The notes: generated by a model not told the origin, from the sequence alone. DNA of 64,000 nt from Sphingomonadales bacterium (GCA_025352685.1 JANXSN010000098.1:1-64000); one strand, 5' to 3'. Counted from the first letter of the stretch, positions 46,281 to 57,581 are shown. A program made the numbers and translations.

Positions 46281-48140
46281 ATGACAAACACGACCGTTGC
46301 CTTTTCCCGCCGCGCGCTGCTTTCCACAGGGGCCGCGGCAGCCAGTCTTGCGACCGCGCCCACCTTCGCCAAGGTCGCAGCCCGTGCTGCCCGCCCTGCA
46401 TCATTCAAGGCAACGATCGACGAATTTGCGGACGAAGTGTTGCGGGCGTCGCCCGAAACCGCGACGAGCCTCGGCGTTGATACGGGCGCGCGTGCCGAGC
46501 TACGGGCAAAGCTGTCGGACGGGTCCGAGGCTGGGAACGCAAGGTTCGCCGCCGCGGTCGGCAACATGATGATACGGCTCCACAAGATCGACCGCACGAC
46601 GTTGTCGCTCGCTGATCGGCTGCGTTGGGATACTGTGCATTATGCGCTGGAAAGCGGGGTCATGGCAGCACCGTTTTTCTACGCCAGCGCCAGCCAAGGT
46701 TTTGGCGGCGGTACGTCGCCTTACGCGGTCACCCAACAAGGCGGGGCGATTACCAGCACCCCCGAATTCCTCGATTCGCAGCACCCGATCAACAATTCCT
46801 CTGACGCAGAGGCGTATCTGGCGCGCGTTGCCGGGATGGCAAAGCAACTCGACGACGAAACCGCCGCGCTCAAGCGCAACGGCGCGCGCGGCGTAATGCC
46901 GCCCGATTTCATTGCCAGGACGGTCCTTGGCCAGCTCGGCGGCTATCGTGCAACGAAGATCATCGACCAGAAGCTGGTCACGTCGATTGCGACCCGCACA
47001 ATGGCCAAGGGGCTCAAGGGCGACTGGGGAAGCCGCGCCACGACACTCGTCGAAACAATGGTCTATCCTGCCCTCGACCGTCAGATCGCGGCGTTCGCCC
47101 AGGTGACGCGCAACGCCCCGCACGATGCGGGCGTCCAGCGCTTGCCAATGGGCGACGCATATTACGCTTGGGCTTTACGCCTCGGCACCACGACGACGCA
47201 AACGCCTGCCGAAATTCACAAAATCGGTATCGCCCAGAACGAGGAACTAAAGGCGCGGATGGACAGCCTCCTGCGCAAGCAAGGTATGACCAGCGGCACT
47301 GTCGGCGAGCGTGTGCAGGCGCTCAACAAGGATCCCAAGCAACTCTTCAGCGATGACGATGCGGGACGCGCACAGCTCATCGCCTATTGCAATGGCAAGA
47401 TCGCTGCGATCCGCCCGTTGCTGCCTAGAATTTCGCATCTAGGACTCAAGGCCGATGTCGTGGTCAAGCGTGTGCCTGCCGATATTCAGGACGGCGCGGC
47501 ACTCGGTTATATGAACTTCGCGTCGCTCGATGGATCACGCCCGGCCATTTATTACATAAATCTAAAGTCGACGACGCTCTGGCCGAAATACCAGATCGCA
47601 ACGTTGACCGCACACGAGGGCATTCCGGGACATACCTACCAGGGCGCGTATCTGGCCGAACACCACGCGGAGATCCCGCTGATTGCGTCACTGATCGGGT
47701 TTAATGCGTTCGTCGAGGGTTGGGCGCTTTATGCCGAGCAGATGGTTGACGAACTTGGGCTCTATGCCGACGACCCGTTCTCTCAGATTGGCTATCTGCA
47801 AGCTCAACAGTTCCGGGCATGCCGCCTTGTCGCCGACACGGGTTTGCACGCGATGCATTGGACACGCGAACAAACCGTCGCCTTCCTGACTGAACAGACT
47901 GGCAAGGGCACAGGCGCGATGACAAGCGAGACCGACCGCTATTGCGTAGCACCGGGTCAAGCGTGCGGGTACAAAACCGGTCACAACGAGATCTTGCGCC
48001 TGCGTGCTCGGGCGCGAGACGCGCTGGGGCCAAAGTTTGATCTCGCAGCGTTCAACGATAGCTTGATCAAGACGGGCGGCGTGCCGCTCTCAGTGCTTCC
48101 CGCAGCCGTCGACGCCTATGTTAATGGCGCTCGAGGATAG
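46281..48140 (+). CDS. Tat-exported DUF885 protein, probable metallo-hydrolase
   Basis: A 619-residue protein with a twin-arginine signal (SRRALLSTGAAAASLAT at about 10-26). The DUF885 core has TAHEGIPGHTYQGAY, with His445, Glu446 and His451 (HExxPGH) as likely zinc ligands and base, and the downstream Glu in FVEGWALYAEQM. This resembles gluzincin peptidases, so a periplasmic peptidase is the likely role. ATG 46281 follows the EamA stop by 34 bases. Start chosen by the signal peptide. Confidence 0.92.
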   Translation: MTNTTVAFSRRALLSTGAAAASLATAPTFAKVAARAARPASFKATIDEFADEVLRASPETATSLGVDTGARAELRAKLSDGSEAGNARFAAAVGNMMIRLHKIDRTTLSLADRLRWDTVHYALESGVMAAPFFYASASQGFGGGTSPYAVTQQGGAITSTPEFLDSQHPINNSSDAEAYLARVAGMAKQLDDETAALKRNGARGVMPPDFIARTVLGQLGGYRATKIIDQKLVTSIATRTMAKGLKGDWGSRATTLVETMVYPALDRQIAAFAQVTRNAPHDAGVQRLPMGDAYYAWALRLGTTTTQTPAEIHKIGIAQNEELKARMDSLLRKQGMTSGTVGERVQALNKDPKQLFSDDDAGRAQLIAYCNGKIAAIRPLLPRISHLGLKADVVVKRVPADIQDGAALGYMNFASLDGSRPAIYYINLKSTTLWPKYQIATLTAHEGIPGHTYQGAYLAEHHAEIPLIASLIGFNAFVEGWALYAEQMVDELGLYADDPFSQIGYLQAQQFRACRLVADTGLHAMHWTREQTVAFLTEQTGKGTGAMTSETDRYCVAPGQACGYKTGHNEILRLRARARDALGPKFDLAAFNDSLIKTGGVPLSVLPAAVDAYVNGARG

Positions 48141-48369
48141 AACCCGGGCTCGGCCACGCAACCTCTGACGATCGATCAGCCGTACGTTTCGAGCACCGCT
48201 TACAAACACGTCACAGGTCGACCGATTGGCCTGCCTCGACCCAGTCTTGCCAATCCGGGAAACCAGTCTCCGAGCAATATAAAGCTTGCCCCCTGCGCCG
48301 CGCCAGATTGCGGTGAGTCGGCGAGGTTCGCGCAGCGCTCGAACCGTGCAACCGGCAATAAGGGCGGTC

Positions 48370-50130
48370 TCAATACCCGGCGGCACTTCCCACCGGAAGG
48401 CGGGGATCAATCGCCCCATACAAATGATCTTGCCCATGCGGAGGTTTCCCGATTCCCGGACCGCCGATCAAGATCGCGGCGATCTGGTTTTCGAAACCCA
48501 TTGGTTCGAGCCTGTGCCCGCGCGCAGTCAACGACGCCGTTGTATCGGCACTCAAGGCATTGGGCTCGTAATAGATGACGTCCGGCAGCCATTGCGCATG
48601 GATGCGCGGCGCATCGACGGCCTCAGTCAGCGTCATGCCGTGATCAATCAGATTGACAAGAACCTGAAGTACGCCAGTCGGTATATGACTGCCGCCTGGC
48701 GTCCCGATAACTATGGCCAGCTGGCCATCCTTGGTCACGATGCTCGGTGTCATTGACGACAGCGGACGCTTGCCGGGTGCAATGGCGTTGTTCACCCCTT
48801 CGACGAGCCCGAACATATTGGGCACACCTGGCTTGGACGAAAAGTCATCCATCTCGTCGTTAAGCAAGACACCCGTTCCGTCGGCGACGACGCGCGCGCC
48901 GAACCAGTCGTTGAGAGTAAAGGTTAGCGAGACGGCGTTACCGTCAGCGTCGACGATTGAAAAATGCGTGGTGTTGTGTCCTTCGTGGTCGGTACCCGGG
49001 ATACCCAGCGCGCGCGACGGCGTCGCCTTGTCCGCAGCAATCCCGGCTCGGAGCTGAGCCGCGTAACCGGGCGAGACGAAGTGGGCCACGTCGGCTTTTA
49101 CGAAATCGGGATCTCCGAGCTCGACGTTTCGGTCGTGGAAAGCACGGCGAAGTGCCTCGACGGTATAATGCACGCCTTGTGCTGAGTGAAACCCCAACGC
49201 TGCGAGCGGATAACCGGCCAGCACATTCAACGTCTCGCACAGCACAACGCCGCCTGAGCTCGGCGGGGGCGCCGAAATAATATGGTATCCGCGATAGTCG
49301 CATTCGACGGGCACGCGTTCGACCGCGTGATAGGACGCAAAATCGGCCATGGTCATGATCCCGCCATGCGCGCTGCTGGCCGTGACAATCCGCCGGGCAG
49401 CAGCGCCCTTGTAAAAGGAGGCAGGACCATCTGAGGCGATGCCTTGCAAGATCCGCGCGAGATCGATCTGGATCAGCCGATCACCCCTTTGCCAGGTTTT
49501 ACCCGACGAGAGAAAGATCGCGGCGCTGGGGCCGTCCTTTGAAAAATCGTCGCGACCTGTCGCAAGAAATTCAGCATCACCCGCGTCAAGGACGAACCCA
49601 TCTCGGGCGAGCCGGATTGCCGTTGCCATCAATGCTGGGCGCGGCTTTGTACCGTACCTGGTCCGCGCCAGTTCGAGGCCTGCGACCGTGCCCGGAATGC
49701 CGACAGCCTTATATCCGCGCGTCGACAGTCCGGGTATGACAGCACCAGCCGCATCCTGGAAAAGCGTTGATCCTGCCTTTTGCGGCGCTTTCTCGCGAAA
49801 GTCGATAAAGGTGGTGCGACCGTTCTTCAGACGGATGGTCATGAATCCGCCGCCGCCAATATTGCCGGCCTCGGGAAAGGTGACTGCCAGAACATAGGCG
49901 ACCGCGACAGCTGCGTCGATAGCATTGCCGCCTTGTCGCAAAACTTCAACGCCCGCATCACTCGCAAGGTGATGTGCTGAGACAACCATGGCGTGTTCAG
50001 CGCCTACCGGCTCGGGGGATGCCGCCTCGGCCGACTGGAGCGGAATCGCGAGAGCGAGAATGCCCAGCAGCCACGCGCTTGTCGTTTTCAGGTCTCGTTG
50101 TCTCCGCTTGTACATTTGTAATCGAACCAT
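48370..50130 (-). CDS. ggt: Gamma-glutamyltransferase precursor
   Basis: A 586-residue periplasmic N-terminal nucleophile hydrolase that cleaves glutathione and other gamma-glutamyl compounds. Signal peptide about 17-36. Autocleavage is expected before Thr387 in HNTTHFSIVDADGNAV, giving a small subunit with LNDEMDDFSSKPGVPN, RPLSSMTPSIV and GTPGGSHIPT, all standard active-site blocks. Starts at ATG 50130 or 50115. It lies 58 bases downstream of a TonB-dependent receptor on the same strand, so they are probably co-transcribed. Confidence 0.96.
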   Translation of the reverse strand: MVRLQMYKRRQRDLKTTSAWLLGILALAIPLQSAEAASPEPVGAEHAMVVSAHHLASDAGVEVLRQGGNAIDAAVAVAYVLAVTFPEAGNIGGGGFMTIRLKNGRTTFIDFREKAPQKAGSTLFQDAAGAVIPGLSTRGYKAVGIPGTVAGLELARTRYGTKPRPALMATAIRLARDGFVLDAGDAEFLATGRDDFSKDGPSAAIFLSSGKTWQRGDRLIQIDLARILQGIASDGPASFYKGAAARRIVTASSAHGGIMTMADFASYHAVERVPVECDYRGYHIISAPPPSSGGVVLCETLNVLAGYPLAALGFHSAQGVHYTVEALRRAFHDRNVELGDPDFVKADVAHFVSPGYAAQLRAGIAADKATPSRALGIPGTDHEGHNTTHFSIVDADGNAVSLTFTLNDWFGARVVADGTGVLLNDEMDDFSSKPGVPNMFGLVEGVNNAIAPGKRPLSSMTPSIVTKDGQLAIVIGTPGGSHIPTGVLQVLVNLIDHGMTLTEAVDAPRIHAQWLPDVIYYEPNALSADTTASLTARGHRLEPMGFENQIAAILIGGPGIGKPPHGQDHLYGAIDPRLPVGSAAGY

Positions 50131-50188
50131 TTAAAAAATGAACGGGAAAGCCAAAACCCTCCCGCCCCCGTGTTCACCGTCTTATCGA

Positions 50189-52897
50189 TCAGTATTTTAC
50201 GCGAAGCCGTGCATACCAAAAACCGCCATTAATCCCGAAGGGACCACCGCTGCGCGGATAGATTTGCCCGTCCGCCGTGCTGTTGGTCAGCGCATAGATC
50301 GGATTGGAGGTCGTCGGGGCGATCCGGTCCGGATAGGAATTGAACAAGTTGTTCGCGCCAATTGTCAGCGTGTAATGGTCCATGAACGTGTAGCTCACAT
50401 CAAGGTCTGACGTGAACTTGGCGCCGAACTGCTGACCGGCTGTCACGTTGCCATTTGCATCAAAAGCCGTCGGATAGTCCGTGGAATCAACCCATGAACC
50501 ATAGTAATTTTCACGCGCGTTGACCGTGAAATTGCCAACCTGCCAGTTGGCCGAAACACTGGCCCGGTGACGGGGAGCCAGATTGCCGATGTCGATGATC
50601 TGGTTCGAGCTGATGACGTTCGGATCGAATCTGGTTACCTTGCTCTTGTTGTAATTGTAGGCGACCGTCAGGTTCAGGTTTCCCGTTGCGAAGTGCCCGC
50701 GCCAGGTGCCGACGACATCAACACCGTCAGTCGACGTGTCAAAAGCGTTGGTGAAGTAGTTGACGGCACCGCCGGGACCAACTGCCGCCAGGGCGGGCTG
50801 AGCGGCGATATTGGCAGCACTCACGTTAAAATTCTGCGAGATGCCGATGCGGTTCGTTACCTTGATGCTGTAGCCATCTACGGTCAGCGTGATCGCGTGC
50901 GTTGGCTTCAGGATGAAGCCAAGACCGTAGTTGGTTGAACGTTCGGGCCGAAGCGACGTCGCACCATAATATTGCGCGATGGCGCTGGTAACGGGGTAGG
51001 TTCCTGTCTGAACCTGATTGCCGGCGACAAAATTGGTTGTCAGGATCTCATCGTTGTTTTGGCCGGGCGACGGTGCGTGGAACCCGGTTCCGATTGTGCC
51101 GCGGATCGAGAGCGCATCGGATATGTGATAGATCGCGTTGAACTTGCCGACCACGGCGTCGCCGAAGCTGCTATAATGCTCATAACGACCCGCCAGTCCA
51201 ACACTGAGAGCCTTGGTGATGTCGGTTTCGATGTCACCGTAGACGCCGTAGCTCGTTTGGCTGAACTTGCCTGCAGCAGCTGGACTCGTGCCTCCATAGC
51301 CGCTGGCGCCCGGCGACTGGCTTGCCACGACCTGCTTGTTGTCGGCGCCCAGGACCGGTGTGTAGACGCCAGGCGAAACCTGTGAATAAAGCGGCTGAGT
51401 GGCATACGGCCCAACACCGTAGGATTGAGCGTCGCCCTGAGTTTGTTCATAGGTTTCACGCCGGTATTCAGCGCCTGCTGACAGCGTAATCGGACTGGCG
51501 AGGCCAGCCTCGATGGGGTAGCTGAGGTCGAGATTGCCATCGAGTTCACGCTGGATCAGCTTGCCGAACCTGAAGCTGGTCTGGCTCTGCGGTCCGTACG
51601 ACGCGTTGAGCGACTTGGTCATCGACAAGTCGAGGGAATTGCGGCTGAGAGACCCCGAAAGATCATAGCGCAACCCCCCGTCAGTCGTGCCCTTGTAGCC
51701 AAGTGTCCCGAACGCTTCATCGGTCACGCCGTTAAAGCGCGGCGTGAAGCCCGCTGGGTAAATCGAGCTAAACAGGAAGGTGTTGGCGTCCTGCACAAAC
51801 CCGCCAGTTGGACAGGTCGCATTAGCGGCGGGGCAAGCGGTCAGATAAATCGGTGAGAATGCGCCATTGGCGCTTCGGTTCTTAGTTGCAGGCACCCCCG
51901 AACCGTCATTCACGGCAAGCGGCGTTGTTGTCGAGATCGGCGAGCGAAAGTTGAAGCTCTCGTTTGCTTCGCTGTGGGCAAGGTTGGCGAAAAAGTAGAT
52001 TTTGCTGTGCGCCGTTACATCGAGCGCAGAATTCAGCAACAGCTTGTACCCGTGGCTGGGCGATGATCCCCAGATCTGTGCCGGCCCCGGATAGTTGGGC
52101 AGGCTGGTCGCCAATGCTGGGTTATTCTGAGCGAAGACCACTGCGATCGGGCGGGTGGCCCCGCGGCTCGTCTGGCCGTCGTCGGTGTATTCCCCCGACA
52201 GGTTTACGAAGCCCATATCGCCAAGTTTGAACCCGACGTTTGCAGCAAATTCTTTGCTCTCACCGTCGCCATGATCATAATACTGGCCGTAGCGTGCTTG
52301 CGCTTCGAACCCGGCATCATCGCGCAACCCGTAATTCAGCACGCCGCCGATGGCGTCTGATCCGTATTGTGCCGTCGCGCCGTCGCGCAAGATCTGAAGG
52401 CTCTTGATCGCGATCGCCGGAATTGCGGAAATGTCAGACCCCTGCGACCCGAACGAGAGCGCGGTATCACCGCCCGTGTACACCTGAACGAGGGCGGACC
52501 GGTTGTAGCGCTTGCCATCGAGCATCACGAGGATTTCATCGCCGGGAAGGCCGCGCAGCGACGGCGCACGGACGAAGGACGATGCGTCCGAGATCGTGTT
52601 TTGTCCGACGAAGAACGACGGCACGAGGTTCTTGATCGCATCCAGCATGTTCGCCGCCGGCTGCGCCGACAATTCCGCCGCGCCGATTACATCAACCGGG
52701 GACGCCGAGTTGGTGACCGACCGATCGAGACGACGCGTCCCGATTACAACGATTTCCGTCGCCGCATCCTTGGCCGCGGCGTCGGCCGTGACTGGTGCTG
52801 ACTGAGCCAAAGCCGGGTTGGCCGCGATGAGCGCCAAGCCCGTAACCGAACTGGCGAGAAAGGATTTGGCGAGCGCCTGGCGCTTTGATTGAATCAT
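50189..52897 (-). CDS. TonB-dependent receptor, ggt-linked
   Basis: A 902-residue outer-membrane receptor. ATG 52897 has a GGGGGG ribosome site seven bases upstream and begins the signal peptide (SSVTGLALIAANPALAQ). Plug: TEIVVIGTRRLDRSVTNSA, VRAPSLRGLPGDEILVMLDG and LRDGATAQYGSDAIGG. Barrel ends GGFWYARLRVKY. Cys residues at CPAANATC suggest a disulfide loop on the extracellular face. No STN domain. Following ggt suggests a peptide or gamma-glutamyl substrate; this is an inference. Confidence 0.92.
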   Translation of the reverse strand: MIQSKRQALAKSFLASSVTGLALIAANPALAQSAPVTADAAAKDAATEIVVIGTRRLDRSVTNSASPVDVIGAAELSAQPAANMLDAIKNLVPSFFVGQNTISDASSFVRAPSLRGLPGDEILVMLDGKRYNRSALVQVYTGGDTALSFGSQGSDISAIPAIAIKSLQILRDGATAQYGSDAIGGVLNYGLRDDAGFEAQARYGQYYDHGDGESKEFAANVGFKLGDMGFVNLSGEYTDDGQTSRGATRPIAVVFAQNNPALATSLPNYPGPAQIWGSSPSHGYKLLLNSALDVTAHSKIYFFANLAHSEANESFNFRSPISTTTPLAVNDGSGVPATKNRSANGAFSPIYLTACPAANATCPTGGFVQDANTFLFSSIYPAGFTPRFNGVTDEAFGTLGYKGTTDGGLRYDLSGSLSRNSLDLSMTKSLNASYGPQSQTSFRFGKLIQRELDGNLDLSYPIEAGLASPITLSAGAEYRRETYEQTQGDAQSYGVGPYATQPLYSQVSPGVYTPVLGADNKQVVASQSPGASGYGGTSPAAAGKFSQTSYGVYGDIETDITKALSVGLAGRYEHYSSFGDAVVGKFNAIYHISDALSIRGTIGTGFHAPSPGQNNDEILTTNFVAGNQVQTGTYPVTSAIAQYYGATSLRPERSTNYGLGFILKPTHAITLTVDGYSIKVTNRIGISQNFNVSAANIAAQPALAAVGPGGAVNYFTNAFDTSTDGVDVVGTWRGHFATGNLNLTVAYNYNKSKVTRFDPNVISSNQIIDIGNLAPRHRASVSANWQVGNFTVNARENYYGSWVDSTDYPTAFDANGNVTAGQQFGAKFTSDLDVSYTFMDHYTLTIGANNLFNSYPDRIAPTTSNPIYALTNSTADGQIYPRSGGPFGINGGFWYARLRVKY

Positions 52898-53101
52898 TTG
52901 GTAACCCCCCCGGTTGAATTGCACCACTTGCCGACTGTCTGATCGACCTTAGCCGACTTACGTCAGCTAGAGACATGCGGTGTGTCAAACTGTGAACACC
53001 ATCGAGGCCGGTCGCATTCCTCGAATTATTTACCGAAGTGGCAAATATGGCGCACTCGACGGTCGCGGGACGCAACAATCGTTCGCGGCAACCCCTTTCG
53101 A

Positions 53102-54673
53102 CTATTCGGCAGCCACTGCGAGCACGGGCTGCGTCCACACCAGCACGGGCTTTCGGGCTGCCAGAGTTTCGTCCAGCCGCCTCCGCGGCGCAAAGTGCGG
53201 AGCCGATTTAAGGCTTGCGTCCCCTGCCTTGGCCCGCTCCGCTACCTGGCGCAGTGCCACGATAAACTGGTCGATCCCCGCCTTGCTTTCTGTCTCGGTC
53301 GGCTCGACGAGCATTGCGCCGTGGACCACGAGCGGGAAATAGACTGTCATGGGGTGAAAGCCCTCGTCGATCAGCCCTTTGGCGATATCGAGAGTACTGA
53401 AGCCCTCGGCCATTCCATCGTCGCTGAACAGCGCTTCGTGCATGCACGGTCCGCTGTGCGCGAACGGCGCGTCGAGCGTCGCTTCGAGGCTGCGCAGGAT
53501 GTAATTGGCATTGAGCACGGCATCGCCAGACACCTGCCGCAGGCCATCCGCGCCGTGACTCATGATATAGCTGAGCGCTCGGGTAAACATCCCCATCTGA
53601 CCGTGGAAAGCAACCATACGGCCGAACGAAGCGGCGTGGTGGTCTCCGGCGGTTTCCTCCTCGATCAGCTCAAAGTAATCCCCCCGCTTCTCGACAAACG
53701 GCAACGGTGCGAACGGGCTCAGCGCCGCGGAAAAGACCACCGGTCCCGACCCCGGCCCCCCGCCGCCGTGCGGGGTACTGAACGTCTTGTGTAGATTGAT
53801 GTGCATCGCGTCGACACCAAGGTCGCCCGGGCGGACACGGCCGACAATCGCGTTGAAGTTTGCCCCGTCGCAATAGACGAAAGCGCCCGCCGCGTGAACG
53901 GCATCGGCGATGATCCTCAGGTCACGCTCGAACAGACCACAGGTATTGGGGTTGGTAATCATCACCCCGGCAACATTGGGACCAAGCTTGGCAATCAGCG
54001 CCTCAGTATCGACCCGCCCGTCATCGCGCGCGGGAATGCCTTCGACGCGGTATCCCGCGAACGCGGCGGTTGCCGGGTTGGTGCCGTGGGCGCTGTCCGG
54101 CACCAGAATAACTTCGCGCGCGTCACCGCGCGCCTGCAATGCCGCACGGATCGCCAGAATACCGCAGAGTTCTCCATGCGCGCCTGCCTTGGGCGACATC
54201 GCAACTGATGCCATACCAGTCAGCTTGACCAGCCAGTCGGCGAGCTGGTGAATGACCGCAAGCGCGCCCTGCACCGTCGAAACCGGGGCTAGCGGATGAA
54301 TGTCGGCAAACCCTTTCATGCGCGCGATTTTTTCGTTGAGGCGGGGGTTGTGCTTCATCGTGCAGCTTCCAAGCGGAAAGAAGCCAAGGTCGATCCCGTA
54401 ATTCTGCCGCGATAAGCGCGTGTAGTGGCGCACCGTTTCCGGTTCGGAAAGGCCGGGGAGCCCAATGGCTTGAGTACGGGCCAAACCGCCGAGACGCGAC
54501 GCGTGAGACGGGATCGGCGGCAAATCGACGCCGCACGTACTGCTGCTCCCGATTTCAAAGATCAGCGCTTCCTCAAGCATCAGCGCGCGATTACCCGTTG
54601 TTGTCGGGACACCAACGTCGGCGTTGCCCGTGCCCATCTCGGGCTTCCAGCCACTTGCGTTGATCGTGCTCAT
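53102..54673 (-). CDS. gcvPB: Glycine dehydrogenase (decarboxylating) subunit 2
   Basis: The PLP-bearing subunit of the glycine cleavage P-protein, 523 residues. The PLP lysine is K296 in [16 protein letters not shown]; the preceding ICDG-like block is [14 protein letters not shown]; and [15 protein letters not shown] is conserved. The ATG overlaps the gcvPA stop by four bases. Last gene of the riboswitch-controlled operon; a 204-base gap separates it from the receptor at 52897. Confidence 0.97.
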   Translation of the reverse strand: MSTINASGWKPEMGTGNADVGVPTTTGNRALMLEEALIFEIGSSSTCGVDLPPIPSHASRLGGLARTQAIGLPGLSEPETVRHYTRLSRQNYGIDLGFFPLGSCTMKHNPRLNEKIARMKGFADIHPLAPVSTVQGALAVIHQLADWLVKLTGMASVAMSPKAGAHGELCGILAIRAALQARGDAREVILVPDSAHGTNPATAAFAGYRVEGIPARDDGRVDTEALIAKLGPNVAGVMITNPNTCGLFERDLRIIADAVHAAGAFVYCDGANFNAIVGRVRPGDLGVDAMHINLHKTFSTPHGGGGPGSGPVVFSAALSPFAPLPFVEKRGDYFELIEEETAGDHHAASFGRMVAFHGQMGMFTRALSYIMSHGADGLRQVSGDAVLNANYILRSLEATLDAPFAHSGPCMHEALFSDDGMAEGFSTLDIAKGLIDEGFHPMTVYFPLVVHGAMLVEPTETESKAGIDQFIVALRQVAERAKAGDASLKSAPHFAPRRRLDETLAARKPVLVWTQPVLAVAAE

Positions 54674-56028
54674 GCCAGGGCCTCCGCGAGCGTCGTGGCG
54701 AATGTTTCGATATCGGCCTCGCTCACCGTTTCGGTCACCGCAACAACCAGCCCACGTTCGATGTCGCCGTCGTCGGGGTAAAGCCGTCCGAGCGAGACAC
54801 CACCAAGGACGCCTCTGTCGGCCATTGCGCGTACGACGGGGCGAGCCTCTTTGGGCAGTCTGAGGGTAAACTCGTTGAAGAATCTCGTATTAACCAGCTC
54901 GACGCCCGGTATTTGCGTGAGCCGGGCGGCGGCCGCGCATGCACGGGCGTGGTTGAGTGCGGCAAGCTCACGCAACCCCTTTTCGCCCAGCAACGTCAGG
55001 TGGATGCTGAACGCCAGAGCGCAAAGACCTGAATTGGTGCAGATGTTTGACGTGGCCTTCTCGCGCCGGATGTGCTGCTCTCGGGTCGACAGCGTTAGCA
55101 CAAAGCCACGCTTGCCGTCTGCATCGACAGTTTGGCCGCACAGTCGCCCGGGCATCTGTCGAACAAACTTCTCCTTGCACGCAAAAAGCCCGACATAGGG
55201 GCCGCCAAACTGGAGGCCGACGCCAAGCGATTGGCCCTCACCGACGACAATATCGGCACCCATTTCGCCCGGTGCCCTGATCGCGCCCAGCGCAACGGGT
55301 TCGGTGACCACCGCGATGAGGAGCGCCCCGTGCTCATGCGCCTTGGCAGCAAGCGAATTTAACTCCGCGATGCGACCCAGAATATCGGGATACTGCACAA
55401 CTACGCACGACGTTTCGCCATCGATAGCCGCAAGCAGCCGATCCGCATCTGTTTCGGCGACGAGGCTCGGTTTCGCGACATCGAGCCGGTCGCCGGTAAA
55501 CCGCGCCATCGTCTGCGCAACCGCGACATAGTGCGGATGCAAGCCCGACGACAGCAAGGCTTTTTTCCGCTTCGTCACCCGCGCAGCCATGCCGATTGCC
55601 TCCCAGCATGCAGTTGACCCGTCGTACATGCTGGCGTTCGCAACGTCGCAGCCAAGCAATCGCGCAACCTGCGTCTGGAACTCGAACAGCATTTGGAGCG
55701 TGCCCTGTGCAATTTCAGGCTGATAGGGCGTGTACGCCGTCAGGAACTCGCCGCGTTGAATCAAGTGGTCGACGCTCGCAGGGACGTGGTGACGATAGGC
55801 ACCGCATCCCAGGAAAAAGGGATGATACGCGGCTGCGCGGTTGCGCCGAGCAAGTTCCGAAAAGTGCCTCTCGACAAGCATTTCGGGCATGTGGTTCGGC
55901 AGGCCGCGGATCGGTCCCGTAAGCTGGGCCTCTGCAGGCACATCAACGAACAAGGCGTCGACACTGGAGGCTCCGATGATGCCGAGCATTGCGCTACGAT
56001 CGGGATCGGTTAGTGGAAGGTAACGCAT
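54670..56028 (-). CDS. gcvPA: Glycine dehydrogenase (decarboxylating) subunit 1
   Basis: The 452-residue partner subunit of the split P-protein. Conserved stretches include [45 protein letters not shown] and [18 protein letters not shown]. It starts in the gcvH stop codon (TAATG, one-base overlap) and overlaps gcvPB by four bases. The split two-subunit arrangement is one of two known P-protein forms; gamma-proteobacteria use the fused one. Confidence 0.97.
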   Translation of the reverse strand: MRYLPLTDPDRSAMLGIIGASSVDALFVDVPAEAQLTGPIRGLPNHMPEMLVERHFSELARRNRAAAYHPFFLGCGAYRHHVPASVDHLIQRGEFLTAYTPYQPEIAQGTLQMLFEFQTQVARLLGCDVANASMYDGSTACWEAIGMAARVTKRKKALLSSGLHPHYVAVAQTMARFTGDRLDVAKPSLVAETDADRLLAAIDGETSCVVVQYPDILGRIAELNSLAAKAHEHGALLIAVVTEPVALGAIRAPGEMGADIVVGEGQSLGVGLQFGGPYVGLFACKEKFVRQMPGRLCGQTVDADGKRGFVLTLSTREQHIRREKATSNICTNSGLCALAFSIHLTLLGEKGLRELAALNHARACAAAARLTQIPGVELVNTRFFNEFTLRLPKEARPVVRAMADRGVLGGVSLGRLYPDDGDIERGLVVAVTETVSEADIETFATTLAEALA

Positions 56029-56402
56029 TACAAGCCGTCCACGAACGCCTTGTAGGCGAACCCGTTCATCAACCCTTCGAGCTCGCTCTTGTCATCGAGC
56101 ACCAATGTGAAGAACCACCCGTCCTTTTCTGGCGACGTGTTCACGAGAGCAGGGTTCGCCTCGAGCGATGGGTTGCCCTCGCTGACGGTTCCAGAGACGG
56201 GCGCATAAATGTCCGACGCCGCCTTGACCGATTCGACGACGGCCGCGTCTTCGCCTTTGGCAACGCGAGTTCCGCTTGCCGGCAGTTCGACAAAAACAAT
56301 GTCGCCGAGCTGGCCCTGGGCGTAATCCGTGATTCCCACCGTCGCAGTCTCGCCACTCGCGGCAACTTCAATCCATTCATGGTCCTGCGTGAAGTAGCGC
56401 AT
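56028..56402 (-). CDS. gcvH: Glycine cleavage system H protein
   Basis: The 124-residue lipoyl carrier shuttling the aminomethyl group from P to T protein. The lipoylated lysine is K60 in [26 protein letters not shown] and [20 protein letters not shown] are family standard. It starts in the gcvT stop codon (TGATG) and ends in the gcvPA start. Confidence 0.97.
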   Translation of the reverse strand: MRYFTQDHEWIEVAASGETATVGITDYAQGQLGDIVFVELPASGTRVAKGEDAAVVESVKAASDIYAPVSGTVSEGNPSLEANPALVNTSPEKDGWFFTLVLDDKSELEGLMNGFAYKAFVDGL

Positions 56403-57523
56403 CAGGCGGCTCCTTTCCGGTGGTAGCGATGCGGAACGAACGGCATCTTCGTGACGATTGCCTTGAGACGTTTACCGCGCACGTCGATCTCGAGCGGGGT
56501 GCCGACTACGCTGTAGGGCGTCTCGACATAACCCATCGCAATCGGCGCCTGCAGGGTAGGTGAGAAGCCGCCCGACGTGATCTTGCCGACCAGCAAATCG
56601 CCTGCGTAGATTTCGGCGCCTTCTCGTGCAGGCAGGCGCCCTTCGAGCGAGAGGCCAACGCGCCTCGTCGTTGCGCCCTTTTCGCGCTCGTTCAAAATCC
56701 GTCGGGCGCCGGGAAAATTCGCTTCTTCGCGGCGGCGCCTACTCCCAACAGTAAAATTGAGCGCTGCCATAATGGGCGTCGTATCGGGGTCGAGATCGTG
56801 ACCATAGAGCGGTAAATCTGCTTCCAGCCTCAGCGAGTCGCGAGCGCCCAGACCAATGGGTTTGACCGCCGGCTCGGCACACAGCACATCGGCTATGTGC
56901 TCGGCAGCATCGGAAGCCATCGAGATCTCGAAGCCATCCTCGCCGGTGTATCCGGAACGGCTGATCCAGGCATCAACGCCGGCAATCTGGAAGTGCCCGC
57001 CGATCATGAATACCAGCGCCTCGAGCGGCCATTCGCCCGTCGCATGGCGCCTCAGTACGTCGAACGCCTTTGGCCCCTGCAAAGCAAGCAGAGCCCGGTC
57101 TTCGAGGTGGTTCAGTGTGATCTCGTCAGCCAAATGCTCGCGAAGATGCGCGATGTCGTCGTACTTCACCGCGCCGTTTACCACCATGTAGATGCCGCCA
57201 GGCCAACGCGAAAGCATGAGATCGTCGAGAATGCCGCCACCGTCCGCGAGCAGCAGCGAATATTTTTGTTGCCCCAACGTCAGGCCTTTGACGTCCGCTG
57301 GAATCAACTTTTCGAGCGCTTCGTCGACGCCGTCGCCTGAAATCAGGAGTTGGCCCATGTGACTAACGTCAAACAGTCCGGCGCTCTCACGCGTCCAGAG
57401 ATGCTCAGCAACGATCCCTTCGTACTGGATTGGCATAGCATAGCCCGCAAACGACACCATGCGGGCTCCCCGGGCACGGTGCCAGCGATCGAGCGGTAGT
57501 TTTTCGGTCGAATCTTCTTTCAT
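56402..57523 (-). CDS. gcvT: Glycine cleavage system T protein (aminomethyltransferase)
   Basis: A 373-residue folate-dependent enzyme releasing ammonia and making methylene-tetrahydrofolate. Motifs: FDVSHMGQLLISGD near the N-terminus, ISRSGYTGEDGFEI and the C-terminal LLVGKITSGGFSPTL. ATG 57523 is chosen; the open frame runs 23 codons further to a GTG at 57592, but that start lies inside the second glycine aptamer and is not credible. First gene of the operon. Confidence 0.96.
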   Translation of the reverse strand: MKEDSTEKLPLDRWHRARGARMVSFAGYAMPIQYEGIVAEHLWTRESAGLFDVSHMGQLLISGDGVDEALEKLIPADVKGLTLGQQKYSLLLADGGGILDDLMLSRWPGGIYMVVNGAVKYDDIAHLREHLADEITLNHLEDRALLALQGPKAFDVLRRHATGEWPLEALVFMIGGHFQIAGVDAWISRSGYTGEDGFEISMASDAAEHIADVLCAEPAVKPIGLGARDSLRLEADLPLYGHDLDPDTTPIMAALNFTVGSRRRREEANFPGARRILNEREKGATTRRVGLSLEGRLPAREGAEIYAGDLLVGKITSGGFSPTLQAPIAMGYVETPYSVVGTPLEIDVRGKRLKAIVTKMPFVPHRYHRKGAA

Positions 57524-57581
57524 GGCGGATTCCGTCGCGAGTGCAGCCGTGCCGAACCGAAGTCCGGCCTTTGAAGCTGCC

